This document shows positions 32,568 through 42,134 of a DNA stretch of 64,000 nucleotides, piece after piece; the stretch's first letter is position 1; every line of letters begins with the position of its first letter. The stretch spans positions 124,001-188,000 of the forward strand of contig NZ_JAQTLY010000001.1 of NCBI RefSeq assembly GCF_028714655.1, given 5' to 3'. Source of the stretch: Sulfurimonas sp. Its GTDB lineage: Bacteria; Campylobacterota; Campylobacteria; Campylobacterales; Sulfurimonadaceae. The position numbers and the translations under genes are program-made. The notes beneath the pieces are model-generated. The model saw only the letters and a list, made by a program, of their open reading frames with translations, was not told the DNA's origin and made no database searches.

Positions 32568-33766
32568 TACAGCCCTTTTACGGCATTTTTAAACTGATCG
32601 CCTCTGTCTGCATATGATTTAAACTCATCAAGACTGGCTGCAGCGGGAGAGAGGAGGGCAACCTCGTCATTTTTTAGATTTTTATCTATTCTTACTATCG
32701 CGTCTGCGAGGTTTTTACAAAGTTCAAACTCAATGTTGTACTCGCGTGCCAGATTTGAGAGTTTTTCTTTGTTTGAGCCGATATTGTAGATTTTAACATC
32801 ACATTTTTGCAGGTAGACAAATAGTTCGCCTAAATCGACCCCTTTGTCATCCCCGCCCAAAATAAGATGCACACTCGAATCTTGATAGCGTTTAAGCGCT
32901 ACGATAGTCGCATCTAAGTTTGTCGCCTTTGTATCATTTACCCATAGACGATTTTTGCTGTCCCTTAGTTCTTCTTGTCTGTGAGGATCTATGACAAACG
33001 AGTTGATTTTTTTATAATCCGTGCTATCAAATAGTATCTTTTCAACCGCCATTGCCAAAAGCGCGTCCATCAAAAAAGCGCCTTTGAAGGTTACTCTGCT
33101 CGTATCTATGCCAAATCGTGAAGCCAAATCATTTTCATCTCTGTATGTGATGAGATGTGCGGAAGTTTTGACATCTTTGTATGCTTCGGGAATGATTGCA
33201 ACTTCTCCCTCACGCATTTTCAAAACAGGCTTCAATTTTGCTTTTATGTACTCGTCCATATCTCCGTGCCAACTTAAATGGTCAGGTGTTATCGGCAGTA
33301 AAACATATATGTTAGGCACTGCTTGGTTTGTATAGTAAATCGTAAAAGAGCTTGTTTCAAGTATCCATATATCGGCATTTTGGTCTAGTTCGCCAAGCGG
33401 TGTTCCTATGTTTCCGCCCTCTTGTGAGCCTCTGGCTTTTAAGAGGTATTGCATCATCTGAGTTGTAGTAGTTTTGCCGTTTGTTCCGCTTATCCACACG
33501 CTAAGAGGGGAGTTTTTAGCAAAGCAGTCATATTCGCTTATAAGGTTTTTTGCTCTTAAAATCAGAGGATTTGACGGAGGAATTCCCGGAGAGGGTATCT
33601 CTAAATCTGAGAAGTCGGGATCAAAATCAGATGAAGGTCTAACTTCAAAACCGTTATCGTCAGTGAATGGTTCTATGCACTTGTCATCATAAAATATTGC
33701 ATCGGGATAGAGCTTTGTAAGCGCTTTTGTGGTCTTGCCGTAGCCAAAAAGAGAGACTTTTTGCAT
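32567..33766 (-). CDS. murD: UDP-N-acetylmuramoylalanine--D-glutamate ligase
   Basis: A 399-residue MurD that adds D-Glu to UDP-MurNAc-L-Ala. The P-loop WISGTNGKTTTTQMM is near residues 90-104, followed by GNIGTPLG, the ligase motif HLSWHGDMDEYIKAKLKP, HRQEEL and NDTKATN. It is shorter than E. coli MurD, as usual in Campylobacterota. ATG 33766 is chosen because [16 protein letters not shown] is the expected Rossmann-like start; its first base is the last base of the mraY stop (TAATG). Confidence 0.95.
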   Translation of the reverse strand: MQKVSLFGYGKTTKALTKLYPDAIFYDDKCIEPFTDDNGFEVRPSSDFDPDFSDLEIPSPGIPPSNPLILRAKNLISEYDCFAKNSPLSVWISGTNGKTTTTQMMQYLLKARGSQEGGNIGTPLGELDQNADIWILETSSFTIYYTNQAVPNIYVLLPITPDHLSWHGDMDEYIKAKLKPVLKMREGEVAIIPEAYKDVKTSAHLITYRDENDLASRFGIDTSRVTFKGAFLMDALLAMAVEKILFDSTDYKKINSFVIDPHRQEELRDSKNRLWVNDTKATNLDATIVALKRYQDSSVHLILGGDDKGVDLGELFVYLQKCDVKIYNIGSNKEKLSNLAREYNIEFELCKNLADAIVRIDKNLKNDEVALLSPAAASLDEFKSYADRGDQFKNAVKGL

Positions 33767-34827
33767 TAACGAATCTTTAGCGTGATTAGAGCAATAACAT
33801 TTGAGAGAGTCGCAATAATCCAAAATCTAACGATAATCTTGTTTTCCGCCCAATTTTTCATCTCAAAATGGTGATGGATAGGAGCCATCAAAAAGACTCT
33901 TTTTTTTCTAAGTTTATAACTTCCGACTTGAAGTATTACCGAGAGCGTCTCTATAACAAAGATTGAGCCGATTAAGAGAAGAAGGATTTCGCTTTTTGAG
34001 ATGATTGCGAGATAGCCTAAAAATGCGCCGATTGTAAGTGAACCGCTGTCTCCCATAAAAACTTCGGCAGGATGGCAGTTGTACCATAAAAATCCCGTTA
34101 AAGCTCCGATTAGAGCACTTGAGACGATTGCAACTTCCCCGATATTTATGTGCGGCATAAGCAGATAAGAGCTTATGGTGACATTTCCGGTAATGTAGAT
34201 AATAATGCTAAAAGATGCAAGAGCCGTAACGGATGGAACGGTTGCAAGTCCGTCAAGTCCGTCTGTCAAATTTACCGCATTTGATGTTGCGATAATGACG
34301 ACAACCCAAAAAAAGATAGCAAAAATACCCATATCAAAAACAGGATTTTTTAAAAACGGAACATAAAGGCTTGTGTTGAAGTCGGTAAGTGTGTATAAAA
34401 AGATTGAGATTGCCAATGCAAAAGCAGTTTGCAAAAACAGTTTTGTTCTTGCTTTTAGTCCTGCAAGATTTTGATTTTTCTTGATTTTCGCAATGTCATC
34501 CTGAAAGCCTATCAAAGCAAAAAGCAGAAGCGTTGCAACTGCACCGACAGCATAAATATTTGAAAATTTTATGCTAATCAAAGAGGCTAAAATCGTTGAA
34601 AAAATAAAGACGATTCCGCCCATTGTCGGAGTTTTTGCTTTGCCCTGATGTCGCTGGGGCGCCCATTCGTTGATTGGTTGATGGCTAGATGTCGCTTGCG
34701 CCCATTTGATGAATCGCGGCATTAAGTACAGCGTAAAAGAGAGTGCCAGAAAAAACGATATTCCGGCTCTTACCGTGATGTAACCGAGAAGATTTATATT
34801 AAGTAATTCTGAGAGCCAGTACAGCAA
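33766..34827 (-). CDS. mraY: Phospho-N-acetylmuramoyl-pentapeptide transferase
   Basis: A 353-residue membrane enzyme with about ten segments that makes lipid I. Motifs: [15 protein letters not shown], the catalytic [37 protein letters not shown] and [22 protein letters not shown]. The KTPTMGG and PIHHHFE motifs separate it from the WecA-type gene at 4685. The start is a TTG at 34827 preceded by AAGGAC. It heads the mraY-murD-purN operon. Confidence 0.97.
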   Translation of the reverse strand: MLYWLSELLNINLLGYITVRAGISFFLALSFTLYLMPRFIKWAQATSSHQPINEWAPQRHQGKAKTPTMGGIVFIFSTILASLISIKFSNIYAVGAVATLLLFALIGFQDDIAKIKKNQNLAGLKARTKLFLQTAFALAISIFLYTLTDFNTSLYVPFLKNPVFDMGIFAIFFWVVVIIATSNAVNLTDGLDGLATVPSVTALASFSIIIYITGNVTISSYLLMPHINIGEVAIVSSALIGALTGFLWYNCHPAEVFMGDSGSLTIGAFLGYLAIISKSEILLLLIGSIFVIETLSVILQVGSYKLRKKRVFLMAPIHHHFEMKNWAENKIIVRFWIIATLSNVIALITLKIR

Positions 34828-34928
34828 AATTGATAGTCCTTATAAATAACTGTTGTTATACAGTAAATCTTTCGCATTTAGCGAAAAGCTTTAGGGAATT
34901 GCGTAACAAAATAAAAACGACATTATAG

Positions 34929-34934
34929 TATAAT
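34929..34934 (+). promoter_or_regulatory. -10 box of the gpmI promoter
   Basis: TATAAT at 34929-34934 lies 31 bases before the TTG start in the divergent gap between mraY and gpmI. No strong -35 is seen, which is common in this group. Transcription would begin within about 20 bases of the start codon. Confidence 0.55.
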
Positions 34935-34965
34935 TGCATAAATCTTTTATTATCAAGGATAAATA

Positions 34966-36441
34966 TTGACAAAAAAAGCTATCTTAGTCATAACAGACGG
35001 TATCGGCTATAGTTCAAAAACTCAGTTTAACGCTTTTTACAGTGCAACAAAACCGACTTATGATGAACTTTTTAGCAAAACTCCTCACTCTTTGATAGAT
35101 ACTTTCGGTTTAAGCGTCGGACTTCCGGAGGGTCAAATGGGCAACTCTGAAGTCGGACATATGAGCATAGGAAGCGGGAGAGTTTTATATCAGGATTTGG
35201 TAAAAATATCTTTAGCCTTGAGTGAGAACAGATTTAAAGAGAATGAAGAGTTCAAAAATCTTTTAGATAAATCAAACAGATTGCATCTAATAGGGCTAAT
35301 GAGCGACGGCGGAGTTCACTCTCATATAGATCATTTTATGGGTATAGCAGATTTGGCGTCAAAAGAGGGCAAAGAGGTATATTTGCATCTTATAACCGAC
35401 GGAAGAGATGTCTCTCCTACTTCTGCAAAGAGATTTTTAGAGCAAGTTCAAATTAACTTAAATCACAATATCAAGATAGCTACCATCGGCGGACGATTTT
35501 ACACTATGGATAGAGACAACCGTTGGGACAGGGTTCAAAAAGGGTATGATGCAATCGTAAATGCAACTCCGAAAACAGATATGCAGCCATCAAGTTATAT
35601 TGACGCATCGTATGCAAAGAATGAGACGGATGAGTTTATAGAACCTGTTGCATTTAGCGGATATGCCGGTATGAAAGACGGAGATAGCGTTTTGACGATT
35701 AACTATAGAAGTGACCGTATGCGTGAGATTGTAACTGTTATCGGAGATAAAAATTTCAGCGGATTTTCAAAGTCGCATATTGAAGTAAATCTTGCGACTA
35801 TCACCGAGTATGACAAGAGTTTCTCTTATCCTGTTTTGTTTTTAAAAGATTCGCCTAAAAACACTCTCTCTGAAGTTATATCAAAAGCAGGTCTTAGACA
35901 GCTTCACACTGCCGAGACCGAAAAGTACGCCCATGTGACATTTTTCTTTAACGGCGGGATTGATGAGCCGTATGAAAATGAGACAAGAATTTTGATACCT
36001 TCTCCAAATGTAAAAACTTACGATGAAAAACCGCAGATGAGTGCGGCAGAAGTCGGCGAGGTCGTTTTAAAGGCTATGGATGATGAGTATGATTTTATAG
36101 TCGTAAATTTTGCAAACGGCGATATGGTGGGGCATACCGGTAATTTTGAAGCAGCAAAAATCGCCGTAAATGCGGTAGATACAGAGCTAGGAAAGATACT
36201 TAAAAAAGCAAAAGATAGAGATTATGCTGTACTTATCACTTCAGATCACGGAAACTGCGAAGAGATGAGAGATGATGAGGGCAATGTTTTGACAAATCAT
36301 ACTGTCGGAAAAGTGTGGTGTTTTGTTGAAGCAGATGGTGTAAGCAAGGTTGAAAACGGCGGATTAAATAATATCGCTCCTACCGTTTTAAAGCTTATGG
36401 GATTAGAGATTCCATCGGAGATGGATCATAGTTTAGTATAA
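34966..36441 (+). CDS. gpmI: 2,3-bisphosphoglycerate-independent phosphoglycerate mutase
   Basis: A 491-residue alkaline-phosphatase-fold mutase interconverting 3- and 2-phosphoglycerate. Metal ligands and the catalytic Ser are in VITDGIGYS and [63 protein letters not shown] and [11 protein letters not shown] follow as in other GpmI enzymes. The start is TTG, with AAGGAT about five bases upstream. Confidence 0.96.
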   Translation: MTKKAILVITDGIGYSSKTQFNAFYSATKPTYDELFSKTPHSLIDTFGLSVGLPEGQMGNSEVGHMSIGSGRVLYQDLVKISLALSENRFKENEEFKNLLDKSNRLHLIGLMSDGGVHSHIDHFMGIADLASKEGKEVYLHLITDGRDVSPTSAKRFLEQVQINLNHNIKIATIGGRFYTMDRDNRWDRVQKGYDAIVNATPKTDMQPSSYIDASYAKNETDEFIEPVAFSGYAGMKDGDSVLTINYRSDRMREIVTVIGDKNFSGFSKSHIEVNLATITEYDKSFSYPVLFLKDSPKNTLSEVISKAGLRQLHTAETEKYAHVTFFFNGGIDEPYENETRILIPSPNVKTYDEKPQMSAAEVGEVVLKAMDDEYDFIVVNFANGDMVGHTGNFEAAKIAVNAVDTELGKILKKAKDRDYAVLITSDHGNCEEMRDDEGNVLTNHTVGKVWCFVEADGVSKVENGGLNNIAPTVLKLMGLEIPSEMDHSLV

Positions 36442-36533
36442 AGAGATTAAAATTAACATATTAGATTCCAAATGACCGAAGGAAATGCCCTTGTGGTACA
36501 AGTTTAAAATGACGAGATTCTTGAGTTTTCGTC

Positions 36534-36554
36534 ATCCTGAACTTGATTCAGGAT
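36534..36554. repeat. Hairpin repeat ATCCTGAA-CTTGA-TTCAGGAT
   Basis: Perfect 8-base arms around CTTGA, preceded by GTC. It is the inverted form of the element at 31835-31855 with compensating arm changes. It lies in the 148-base gap between gpmI and fabG and could act as terminator or simply be an intergenic repeat. Confidence 0.7.
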
Positions 36555-36589
36555 CTATGTTACGAAATAAAATTAAGGAGATATAAATA

Positions 36590-37336
36590 ATGAAATTTAG
36601 TGGAAAAAATGTTTTGGTTACGGGTTCTAGTCGCGGTATCGGTGCGGAGATTGCAAAAGTTTTGGCGTCTTACGGTTTAAAAGTTTGGATAAACTACAGA
36701 AGCGGTGCAGCGGAGGCGGATGCCATCAAAGATGCTATTGAAGCAAATGGCGGAAGTGCAGCAGTAATCGGCTTTGATGTAAGCAGCGAAGATGCGTTTG
36801 TAGATGCTATAAAGACTATAGTTGATTGCGACGGAGAGTTAAGTTATCTTGTAAACAACGCAGGGATTACGAATGACAAACTAGCTCTAAGAATGAAGAG
36901 CGAAGATTTTATGTCGGTAATCAATGCAAATCTTCTCTCATGTTTTGTAGGATGCAGAGAAGCGATGAAAGTTATGCGAAAGAAAAAATTCGGCTCGGTT
37001 GTCAATATCGCTTCTATTGTAGGCGAGACGGGAAATGCAGGGCAGACAAACTACTCGGCAAGCAAGGGCGGCGTTATTGCGATGACGAAGAGTTTTGCAC
37101 AAGAAGCTGCAACTAGCGGTATCCGTTACAACACGATAACGCCGGGCTTTATCGCAACTGAGATGACGGATGTTTTAAGCGATGAGGTAAAAAATAGTTT
37201 TACTTCTAAAATCCCGATGGGTCGTTTTGGAAACCCAAGTGAAGTGGCAGAAGCTACGGCATTTTTACTCTCAGACCATTCAAGCTATATAACGGGCGAG
37301 ACGCTAAAAGTTAACGGCGGAATGAATATGGCGTAA
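36590..37336 (+). CDS. fabG: 3-oxoacyl-[acyl-carrier-protein] reductase
   Basis: A 248-residue short-chain dehydrogenase: cofactor loop TGSSRGIGAEIA, NNAGITNDKLALRM, catalytic Ser in VVNIASIVG, YSASKGGVIAMTKS (Tyr and Lys), PGFIATEMTD and the end ITGETLKVNGGMNM. It reduces beta-ketoacyl-ACP in each cycle of fatty acid elongation. AAGGAGAT precedes the ATG. It is upstream of acpP, fabF and accA. Confidence 0.95.
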   Translation: MKFSGKNVLVTGSSRGIGAEIAKVLASYGLKVWINYRSGAAEADAIKDAIEANGGSAAVIGFDVSSEDAFVDAIKTIVDCDGELSYLVNNAGITNDKLALRMKSEDFMSVINANLLSCFVGCREAMKVMRKKKFGSVVNIASIVGETGNAGQTNYSASKGGVIAMTKSFAQEAATSGIRYNTITPGFIATEMTDVLSDEVKNSFTSKIPMGRFGNPSEVAEATAFLLSDHSSYITGETLKVNGGMNMA

Positions 37337-37342
37337 CATCAA

Positions 37343-38044
37343 ATGAATATAGCAGTTTCGGCTTGTCTTTTAGGTCAAAATGTCAGATATGACGGCGGAA
37401 ACAAGCATGATAAATTTATCACCGATGAGCTGGGTCGCTATGCCTCTTTTGTTCCTTTTTGCCCCGAAGCTATTGCGTTTGGAACACCGCGCTCCTCTAT
37501 TAGACTTACTAGCAGAGATGATACTGTTTTTGTGTTCTCAAACGAAAATAATTCCGATTTAACACGGCAGCTTTTAGATAAAGCGTATGACGAGATGCAT
37601 AGAATTGCAGGAGTAAATCTAAGCGGTATTATTTTTAAGTCAAAATCTCCAAGCTGCGGTATGGGCAGCGCAAAAACCTACTTAGAAAACGGAAATATCG
37701 ATACACAAAGCGACGGTGTTTTTGTCACTATCTGCAAAGAGAAATTTCCTCTTTTGCCGATGGAGGAGGAAGACAGACTTCAAGATGAGCTCATTAGAAA
37801 AAACTTCATAATACAGCTCTTTGCGTATGACTCCATAGAGAAGTTCAAAGAGAATAGTCCAAATATAAAATCTCTTGCTAATTTTCACACAAGAAACAAA
37901 TTTTTACTTCAAACAAAAGATAAAAGAGTCTATAAAGTGCTTGAAAATATTGTTGCAAATCACAAAAATCTACCGTTTGATGACCTTTTTGCAAACTATG
38001 AGTATAATTTTAAAGTTGCCATTTCAAAAAAAGTTCTTTTATAA
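37343..38044 (+). CDS. DUF523 protein with a shortened DUF1722 tail
   Basis: A 233-residue protein. Residues about 1-140 follow DUF523: VSACLLGQNVRYDGGNKHD, FVPFCPEAIAFGTPRSSIRL, GIIFKSKSPSCGMGSAKTY. The cysteines in SACLLG, FCPE and SPSCG may bind a metal or cluster. Residues about 170-230 match the first part of DUF1722 (LANFHTRNKFLLQTKDKRVYKVLENIV), but the domain is shorter than in the usual form. It sits between fabG (6 bases away) and acpP; whether it is connected with lipid synthesis is unknown. Confidence 0.8.
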   Translation: MNIAVSACLLGQNVRYDGGNKHDKFITDELGRYASFVPFCPEAIAFGTPRSSIRLTSRDDTVFVFSNENNSDLTRQLLDKAYDEMHRIAGVNLSGIIFKSKSPSCGMGSAKTYLENGNIDTQSDGVFVTICKEKFPLLPMEEEDRLQDELIRKNFIIQLFAYDSIEKFKENSPNIKSLANFHTRNKFLLQTKDKRVYKVLENIVANHKNLPFDDLFANYEYNFKVAISKKVLL

Positions 38045-38193
38045 TGTGTAGCGTTGTAACACAAATATAGCAGATGGTTGTTTTTTTAAAATTTTTCTCC
38101 AAAAAATGTATGATTATGCCCAAACAAAGCGATTTAAGCCCGATAAACGGTCTCTTGTTTTATTTTTCGTTGGTAGTTTATTTAAGTTAAATA

Positions 38194-38202
38194 TGTTACA
38201 AT
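38194..38202 (+). promoter_or_regulatory. Extended -10 of the acpP promoter
   Basis: TGT-TACAAT (38194-38202) forms an extended -10 about 34 bases before the acpP ATG. The preceding 150 bases are AT-rich and hold no gene. The acyl carrier protein needs strong expression, so its own promoter inside the fab region is expected. Confidence 0.5.
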
Positions 38203-38236
38203 TACAGGATTTTACACATAAAACATAGGAGCTAGA

Positions 38237-38464
38237 ATGGCACTTTTAGACGATATTAAAGAAGTAGTGGTTGAACAATTAGGCGTAAATGCCGATGAAG
38301 TGAAAGAAGACGCGAAGTTTGTTGAGGATTTAGGTGCTGATAGCCTTGATGTAGTTGAGTTAGTAATGGCGCTTGAAGAGAAGTTCGATATCGAAATTCC
38401 TGATGATGAAGCGGAAAAAATTAGAACTGTTAAAGATGTAGTTAACTATATCGAAAACAAATAA
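38237..38464 (+). CDS. acpP: Acyl carrier protein
   Basis: A 75-residue acidic protein with the phosphopantetheine Ser in [29 protein letters not shown] (Ser36). It carries growing acyl chains in fatty acid, lipid A and phospholipid synthesis. TAGGAGC precedes the ATG. It lies directly ahead of fabF, the usual pairing. Confidence 0.98.
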   Translation: MALLDDIKEVVVEQLGVNADEVKEDAKFVEDLGADSLDVVELVMALEEKFDIEIPDDEAEKIRTVKDVVNYIENK

Positions 38465-38477
38465 GTACCAAATAATT

Positions 38478-38498
38478 CTACTGAGGACTCCTCAGTAG
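38478..38498 (+). terminator. Hairpin between acpP and fabF
   Basis: CTACTGAG-GACTC-CTCAGTAG is a perfect 8-base stem and 5-base loop, 13 bases after the acpP stop, followed by AT-rich DNA with a T-run (38504-38511). It probably ends part of the transcripts, giving more acpP than fabF mRNA, or stabilises the acpP 3' end. Confidence 0.7.
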
Positions 38499-38566
38499 CA
38501 AATATTTTTTAGTAATCAGGTTTTTCTGGTTTTTAAAAAGTATTTTATATTTTTACGGAGATTTTA

Positions 38567-39784
38567 ATGAGAAGAGTTGTAGTTACCGGTTTAGGTATGA
38601 TAAATGCGGTTGGAAATAATAAAGAGAGTTCTTTTAAAGCTATTTGTGACGGAGAGTGCGGGATTGATAAAATAACTCTTTTTGATCCTGAAAATTACGC
38701 TGTACAGATTGCAGGTGAAGTTAAAAATTTTGATCCGTCTACGGTTATGGAAGCAAAAGAGGTTAAAAAAGCAGATAGATTTATCCATCTTGGTTTAAAA
38801 GCGGCTCAAGAAGCGATGGCTGATGCAAATTTTAAAGAAGATGTCGATATGGATAGATTCGGCATAAGTGCGGGTTCTGGTATCGGCGGGCTTCCTGCAA
38901 TCGAGAAAAACTCTATCATAATCGAGACAAAAGGTCCAAAAAGAATAAGCCCGTTTTTTATACCTTCGGCACTTGTAAATATGCTTGGCGGCTTTGTGTC
39001 TATTGAACACGGAACTAAAGGTCCAAATCTCTCAAGCGTAACGGCTTGTGCTGCAGGAACTCATGCAATCAGCGAAGCAGTTAAGACGATTATGTGCGGC
39101 GGAGCGGATAAGATGCTTGTCGTCTCAGCCGAATGTGCTATAACAGGTGCAGGTGTGGGCGGATTTGCCGCTATGAAAGCACTCTCAACAAGAAATGAAG
39201 ATCCAAAGAAAGCTTCTCGTCCGTTTGATGCGGATCGTGACGGATTTGTTATGGGAGAGGGCGCTGCCGCTTTAGTTTTAGAGGCATATGAAGATGCGGT
39301 TGCAAGAGGGGCAAACATTTATGGGGAGATTATCGGTTTCGGTGAAAGCGGTGATGCTAACCATATAACTACGCCAAGTCTTGACGGTCCGGCTCGTGCA
39401 ATGAAAGCTGCATATAAAATGGCGGGTGAGCCTAAACTTGACTATGTAAATGCGCACGGAACAAGTACTCCTATAAACGATAAAAACGAAACTGCTGCAG
39501 TAAAAGAGCTGCTCGGCGGCAAAGAGAACTGTCCTCCGATGAGTTCTATCAAAGGACAAATCGGTCACTGTTTAGGAGCTGCAGGCGGTATCGAAGCGGT
39601 TGTATGTTTGATGGCAATGCGTGATGGGATAATACCTCCGACGATTAACCATGAAACACCGGACGAAAATTGTGATCTTGATATAGTTCCAAATTGTGCT
39701 AGAAAAGCAGAGCTAACTACTGTAATGAGCAACTCTTTTGGTTTTGGCGGAACAAACGGCGTTTTAATTTTTAAAAAAATCTAA
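38567..39784 (+). CDS. fabF: 3-oxoacyl-[acyl-carrier-protein] synthase II
   Basis: A 405-residue condensing enzyme with the Cys-His-His triad: SSVTACAAGTHAI (Cys about 163), VNAHGTSTPINDKNE and SIKGQIGHCLGAAGG. RPFDADRDGFVMGEGAA and NSFGFGGTNGVLIF are further family marks. It elongates acyl-ACP with malonyl-ACP. ACGGAG lies upstream of the ATG. Confidence 0.97.
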   Translation: MRRVVVTGLGMINAVGNNKESSFKAICDGECGIDKITLFDPENYAVQIAGEVKNFDPSTVMEAKEVKKADRFIHLGLKAAQEAMADANFKEDVDMDRFGISAGSGIGGLPAIEKNSIIIETKGPKRISPFFIPSALVNMLGGFVSIEHGTKGPNLSSVTACAAGTHAISEAVKTIMCGGADKMLVVSAECAITGAGVGGFAAMKALSTRNEDPKKASRPFDADRDGFVMGEGAAALVLEAYEDAVARGANIYGEIIGFGESGDANHITTPSLDGPARAMKAAYKMAGEPKLDYVNAHGTSTPINDKNETAAVKELLGGKENCPPMSSIKGQIGHCLGAAGGIEAVVCLMAMRDGIIPPTINHETPDENCDLDIVPNCARKAELTTVMSNSFGFGGTNGVLIFKKI

Positions 39785-39799
39785 GTATAAGGATTTAAG

Positions 39800-40735
39800 T
39801 TGGCAACATATTTAGATTTTGAGAGCAAGATAAAGTTTATACAAGAAGACATTATATCTGCGCGAGTTCGTCATGACGAGGGCACGGTTAAAATTTTGCA
39901 AGAAAATTTAGATAGAGAAGTTTCAAAAATATACAATAATCTATCTCCTTTTCAACAGCTTCAGCTGGCACGCCATGTGGATAGACCGTACGCACTTGAC
40001 TATATTAACTTGATTATGAGAGATAAGTATGAGATTCACGGAGACAGACACTTCCGTGACGACGCGGCTATTTTATGTTATATGGGTTATATCGGCGAAG
40101 AGAAAGTTATGGTTATCGGCGAGCAAAAAGGTCGCGGAACTAAAAATAAGATAAAAAGAAATTTCGGTATGCCTCATCCTGAGGGTTACAGAAAAGCACT
40201 TCGTGCGGCGAAACTTGCCGAAAAATTCAATATCCCTCTCCTTATGCTTGTAGACACTCCGGGTGCATATCCGGGTATCGGAGCAGAAGAGAGAAACCAA
40301 AGTGAAGCAATTGCCAGAAATCTTTTAGAATTATCGCAGCTAAACACGCAAACTATCTCTGTGGTTATCGGCGAGGGCGGAAGCGGGGGAGCTTTGGCTA
40401 TCGGTGTTGCCGATAAATTTGCCATGATGAGATACTCCGTATTTAGCGTTATATCGCCGGAGGGGTGTTCTGCAATTTTATGGAACGATCCTGCAAAAGC
40501 AGAAGCGGCAACAAATGCTATGAAAATCACAAGCGGGGATTTAAAAGAGTTAAATCTTATAGATGATGTAATTGCAGAACCGCTAATCGGCGCGCATAGA
40601 GACAAGGACGGTGCAGCAGCGGCAATAGCCGAATATTTCTTAACAGAGCTTTCAAAACTCCGCCTGATGTCTGATGAAGAGAGAATGGACGCAAGATACA
40701 AAAAACTTGTAGGCGTCGGAGCTTACAGCGAGTAA
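39800..40735 (+). CDS. accA: Acetyl-CoA carboxylase carboxyltransferase alpha subunit
   Basis: A 311-residue Acc[16 protein letters not shown], the [31 protein letters not shown] stretch, [40 protein letters not shown] and [17 protein letters not shown] are all in place. With AccD it transfers the carboxyl group to acetyl-CoA to make malonyl-CoA. The start is TTG at 39800, with AAGGAT upstream. It ends one base from the stop of the convergent exonuclease gene; the junction (40731-40743) is a small palindrome, GAGTAA-A-TTACTC. Confidence 0.97.
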   Translation: MATYLDFESKIKFIQEDIISARVRHDEGTVKILQENLDREVSKIYNNLSPFQQLQLARHVDRPYALDYINLIMRDKYEIHGDRHFRDDAAILCYMGYIGEEKVMVIGEQKGRGTKNKIKRNFGMPHPEGYRKALRAAKLAEKFNIPLLMLVDTPGAYPGIGAEERNQSEAIARNLLELSQLNTQTISVVIGEGGSGGALAIGVADKFAMMRYSVFSVISPEGCSAILWNDPAKAEAATNAMKITSGDLKELNLIDDVIAEPLIGAHRDKDGAAAAIAEYFLTELSKLRLMSDEERMDARYKKLVGVGAYSE

Positions 40736-40736
40736 A

Positions 40737-41534
40737 TTACTCTTGACTCTCTTTAAGCAGAGGGTCAAATTTCGGTCTTTTCAACCTTTTTGCCTCTTTT
40801 GTAAATTTTATGAGGTCTTCTACCGTTTCTACCGGTTCATCTAAATTAGCCAGCGATAATTTAAAAAGTTCATAAGTCGTAAGCACATCGCTCATTGCTC
40901 TGTGATGGGTTGCGCTAGGATTTAAACTAAAAAATTCGTTTAAGTAAGAGAGAGCGTACCTATATGATTCAATAGTTCTCTCCGCTAACGACAGAGAGCA
41001 TATGCTTCTGTTTAAAAGCGGTGCCAAACCGACTTTTTGCATACTTTGTGATATAAATTTATAGTCAAATTTTACATCATGCGCAATAAAAACAGCATCT
41101 CCTAAAAAAGCTTTAAAATCATACATAACTTTTTTCAAGTTTGGCGCATCTTTGGTATCTTCTGCCGCTATACCGGTTATCTCGGTAATATGCGGATTTA
41201 TCTCGCTGCAATTAACAAGCGATTCGTAACTATCAACTATTTTGCCGTTTTTTACTTTTACGGCTGCTATTTCAATTATCTGATGTTTTTCTATTTTTGA
41301 ACCGTTGGTTTCAATGTCTACTATGCAAAACTCTGCATCTTCTATTGGGATAAATTTTGTTGCAAAGTAAAAACTCCCCTGCTGTTTTGTTATCTGCAAA
41401 CCTTGAGAGTGCCAAAGTTGAAGCAAAAACTCTAAATCATCATCAATCTGCTCTTTTAGTGTTTTTGAAGATAGCCCGCCGGAAGATAGCTTATGGATAC
41501 TTTTTGCATCTAGGCAAATATCGTTATTTATCAT
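40737..41534 (-). CDS. DnaQ-type 3'-5' exonuclease (DEDDh)
   Basis: A 265-residue protein with a unique N-terminal 65 residues and then an exonuclease domain: CIVDIETNGSKIEKHQIIEI (Asp and Glu), VFIAHDVKFDYKFI (Asp), and HHRAMSDVLTTYELF (His and Asp). This is the fold of the DNA polymerase III proofreading subunit and of RNase T-like enzymes. It could be the epsilon subunit or a separate repair exonuclease; sequence alone does not settle which. It follows trpF with a gap of 10 bases. Confidence 0.88.
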   Translation of the reverse strand: MINNDICLDAKSIHKLSSGGLSSKTLKEQIDDDLEFLLQLWHSQGLQITKQQGSFYFATKFIPIEDAEFCIVDIETNGSKIEKHQIIEIAAVKVKNGKIVDSYESLVNCSEINPHITEITGIAAEDTKDAPNLKKVMYDFKAFLGDAVFIAHDVKFDYKFISQSMQKVGLAPLLNRSICSLSLAERTIESYRYALSYLNEFFSLNPSATHHRAMSDVLTTYELFKLSLANLDEPVETVEDLIKFTKEAKRLKRPKFDPLLKESQE

Positions 41535-41544
41535 CAGTTATAAC

Positions 41545-42132
41545 TTATTGCTTTGCATTTTTTATAAATTCTCCAACTTTAGAAGCATCTTTTTTACCAT
41601 ACGAGAGTTCAACACCGCTGCTGACATCAACGCCGTAAAAGCCGTATTTTTTTACGGAAGTGACATTACTTGCATCAAGTCCGCCTGCCAAGATGATTTT
41701 AGAGCAGTCAACGCCCTCAAACCACTCTAAATTTAGTCTTTTGCCGCTTCCGCCGTAAGATTCGCAGTAGGCATCAACCAATCTATACTCATCACTATAT
41801 TGCATAATGTCTTTAGCTTCTTTTGCGCGGATTACCTTTATGTAAGGAACGAACAACTGTTCATAGAGCTTATGAGGAGCTTCAAAGTGTATTTGAGCAA
41901 GCGTAGCACCCGCTTCTTGACAATAGGAGTTTATGATTTGGGCATCGGAGTTTACAAAGAGGGCAACTTTTTCAACAAAGGGCGGTAGTTTTTTTATAAT
42001 ATCTCTTGCATCTTTTGGAGTTATATAGCGGGGGGAGGCTTCATAAAATACAAAACCGAGTGCGTCCGCACCGGCTTCTATCGCTACCATTGCATCTTCA
42101 TAGGATGTTATTCCGCAAATCTTGACGCGCAT
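41545..42132 (-). CDS. trpF: Phosphoribosylanthranilate isomerase
   Basis: A 195-residue TIM-barrel enzyme of tryptophan synthesis. VKICGITSYEDAMVAIEAGADALGFVFYEASPRYI is diagnostic (catalytic Cys in KICG), and IILAGGLDASNV and GVDVSSGVEL form the phosphate-binding and closing regions. It stands outside a trp operon here, between rpe and an exonuclease gene, 2 bases after rpe. Confidence 0.95.
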   Translation of the reverse strand: MRVKICGITSYEDAMVAIEAGADALGFVFYEASPRYITPKDARDIIKKLPPFVEKVALFVNSDAQIINSYCQEAGATLAQIHFEAPHKLYEQLFVPYIKVIRAKEAKDIMQYSDEYRLVDAYCESYGGSGKRLNLEWFEGVDCSKIILAGGLDASNVTSVKKYGFYGVDVSSGVELSYGKKDASKVGEFIKNAKQ

Positions 42133-42134
42133 AG

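Noticed and set aside
40186-40701. A 171-codon minus-strand frame
   Set aside because: It lies wholly inside accA, which has complete family motifs on the other strand.
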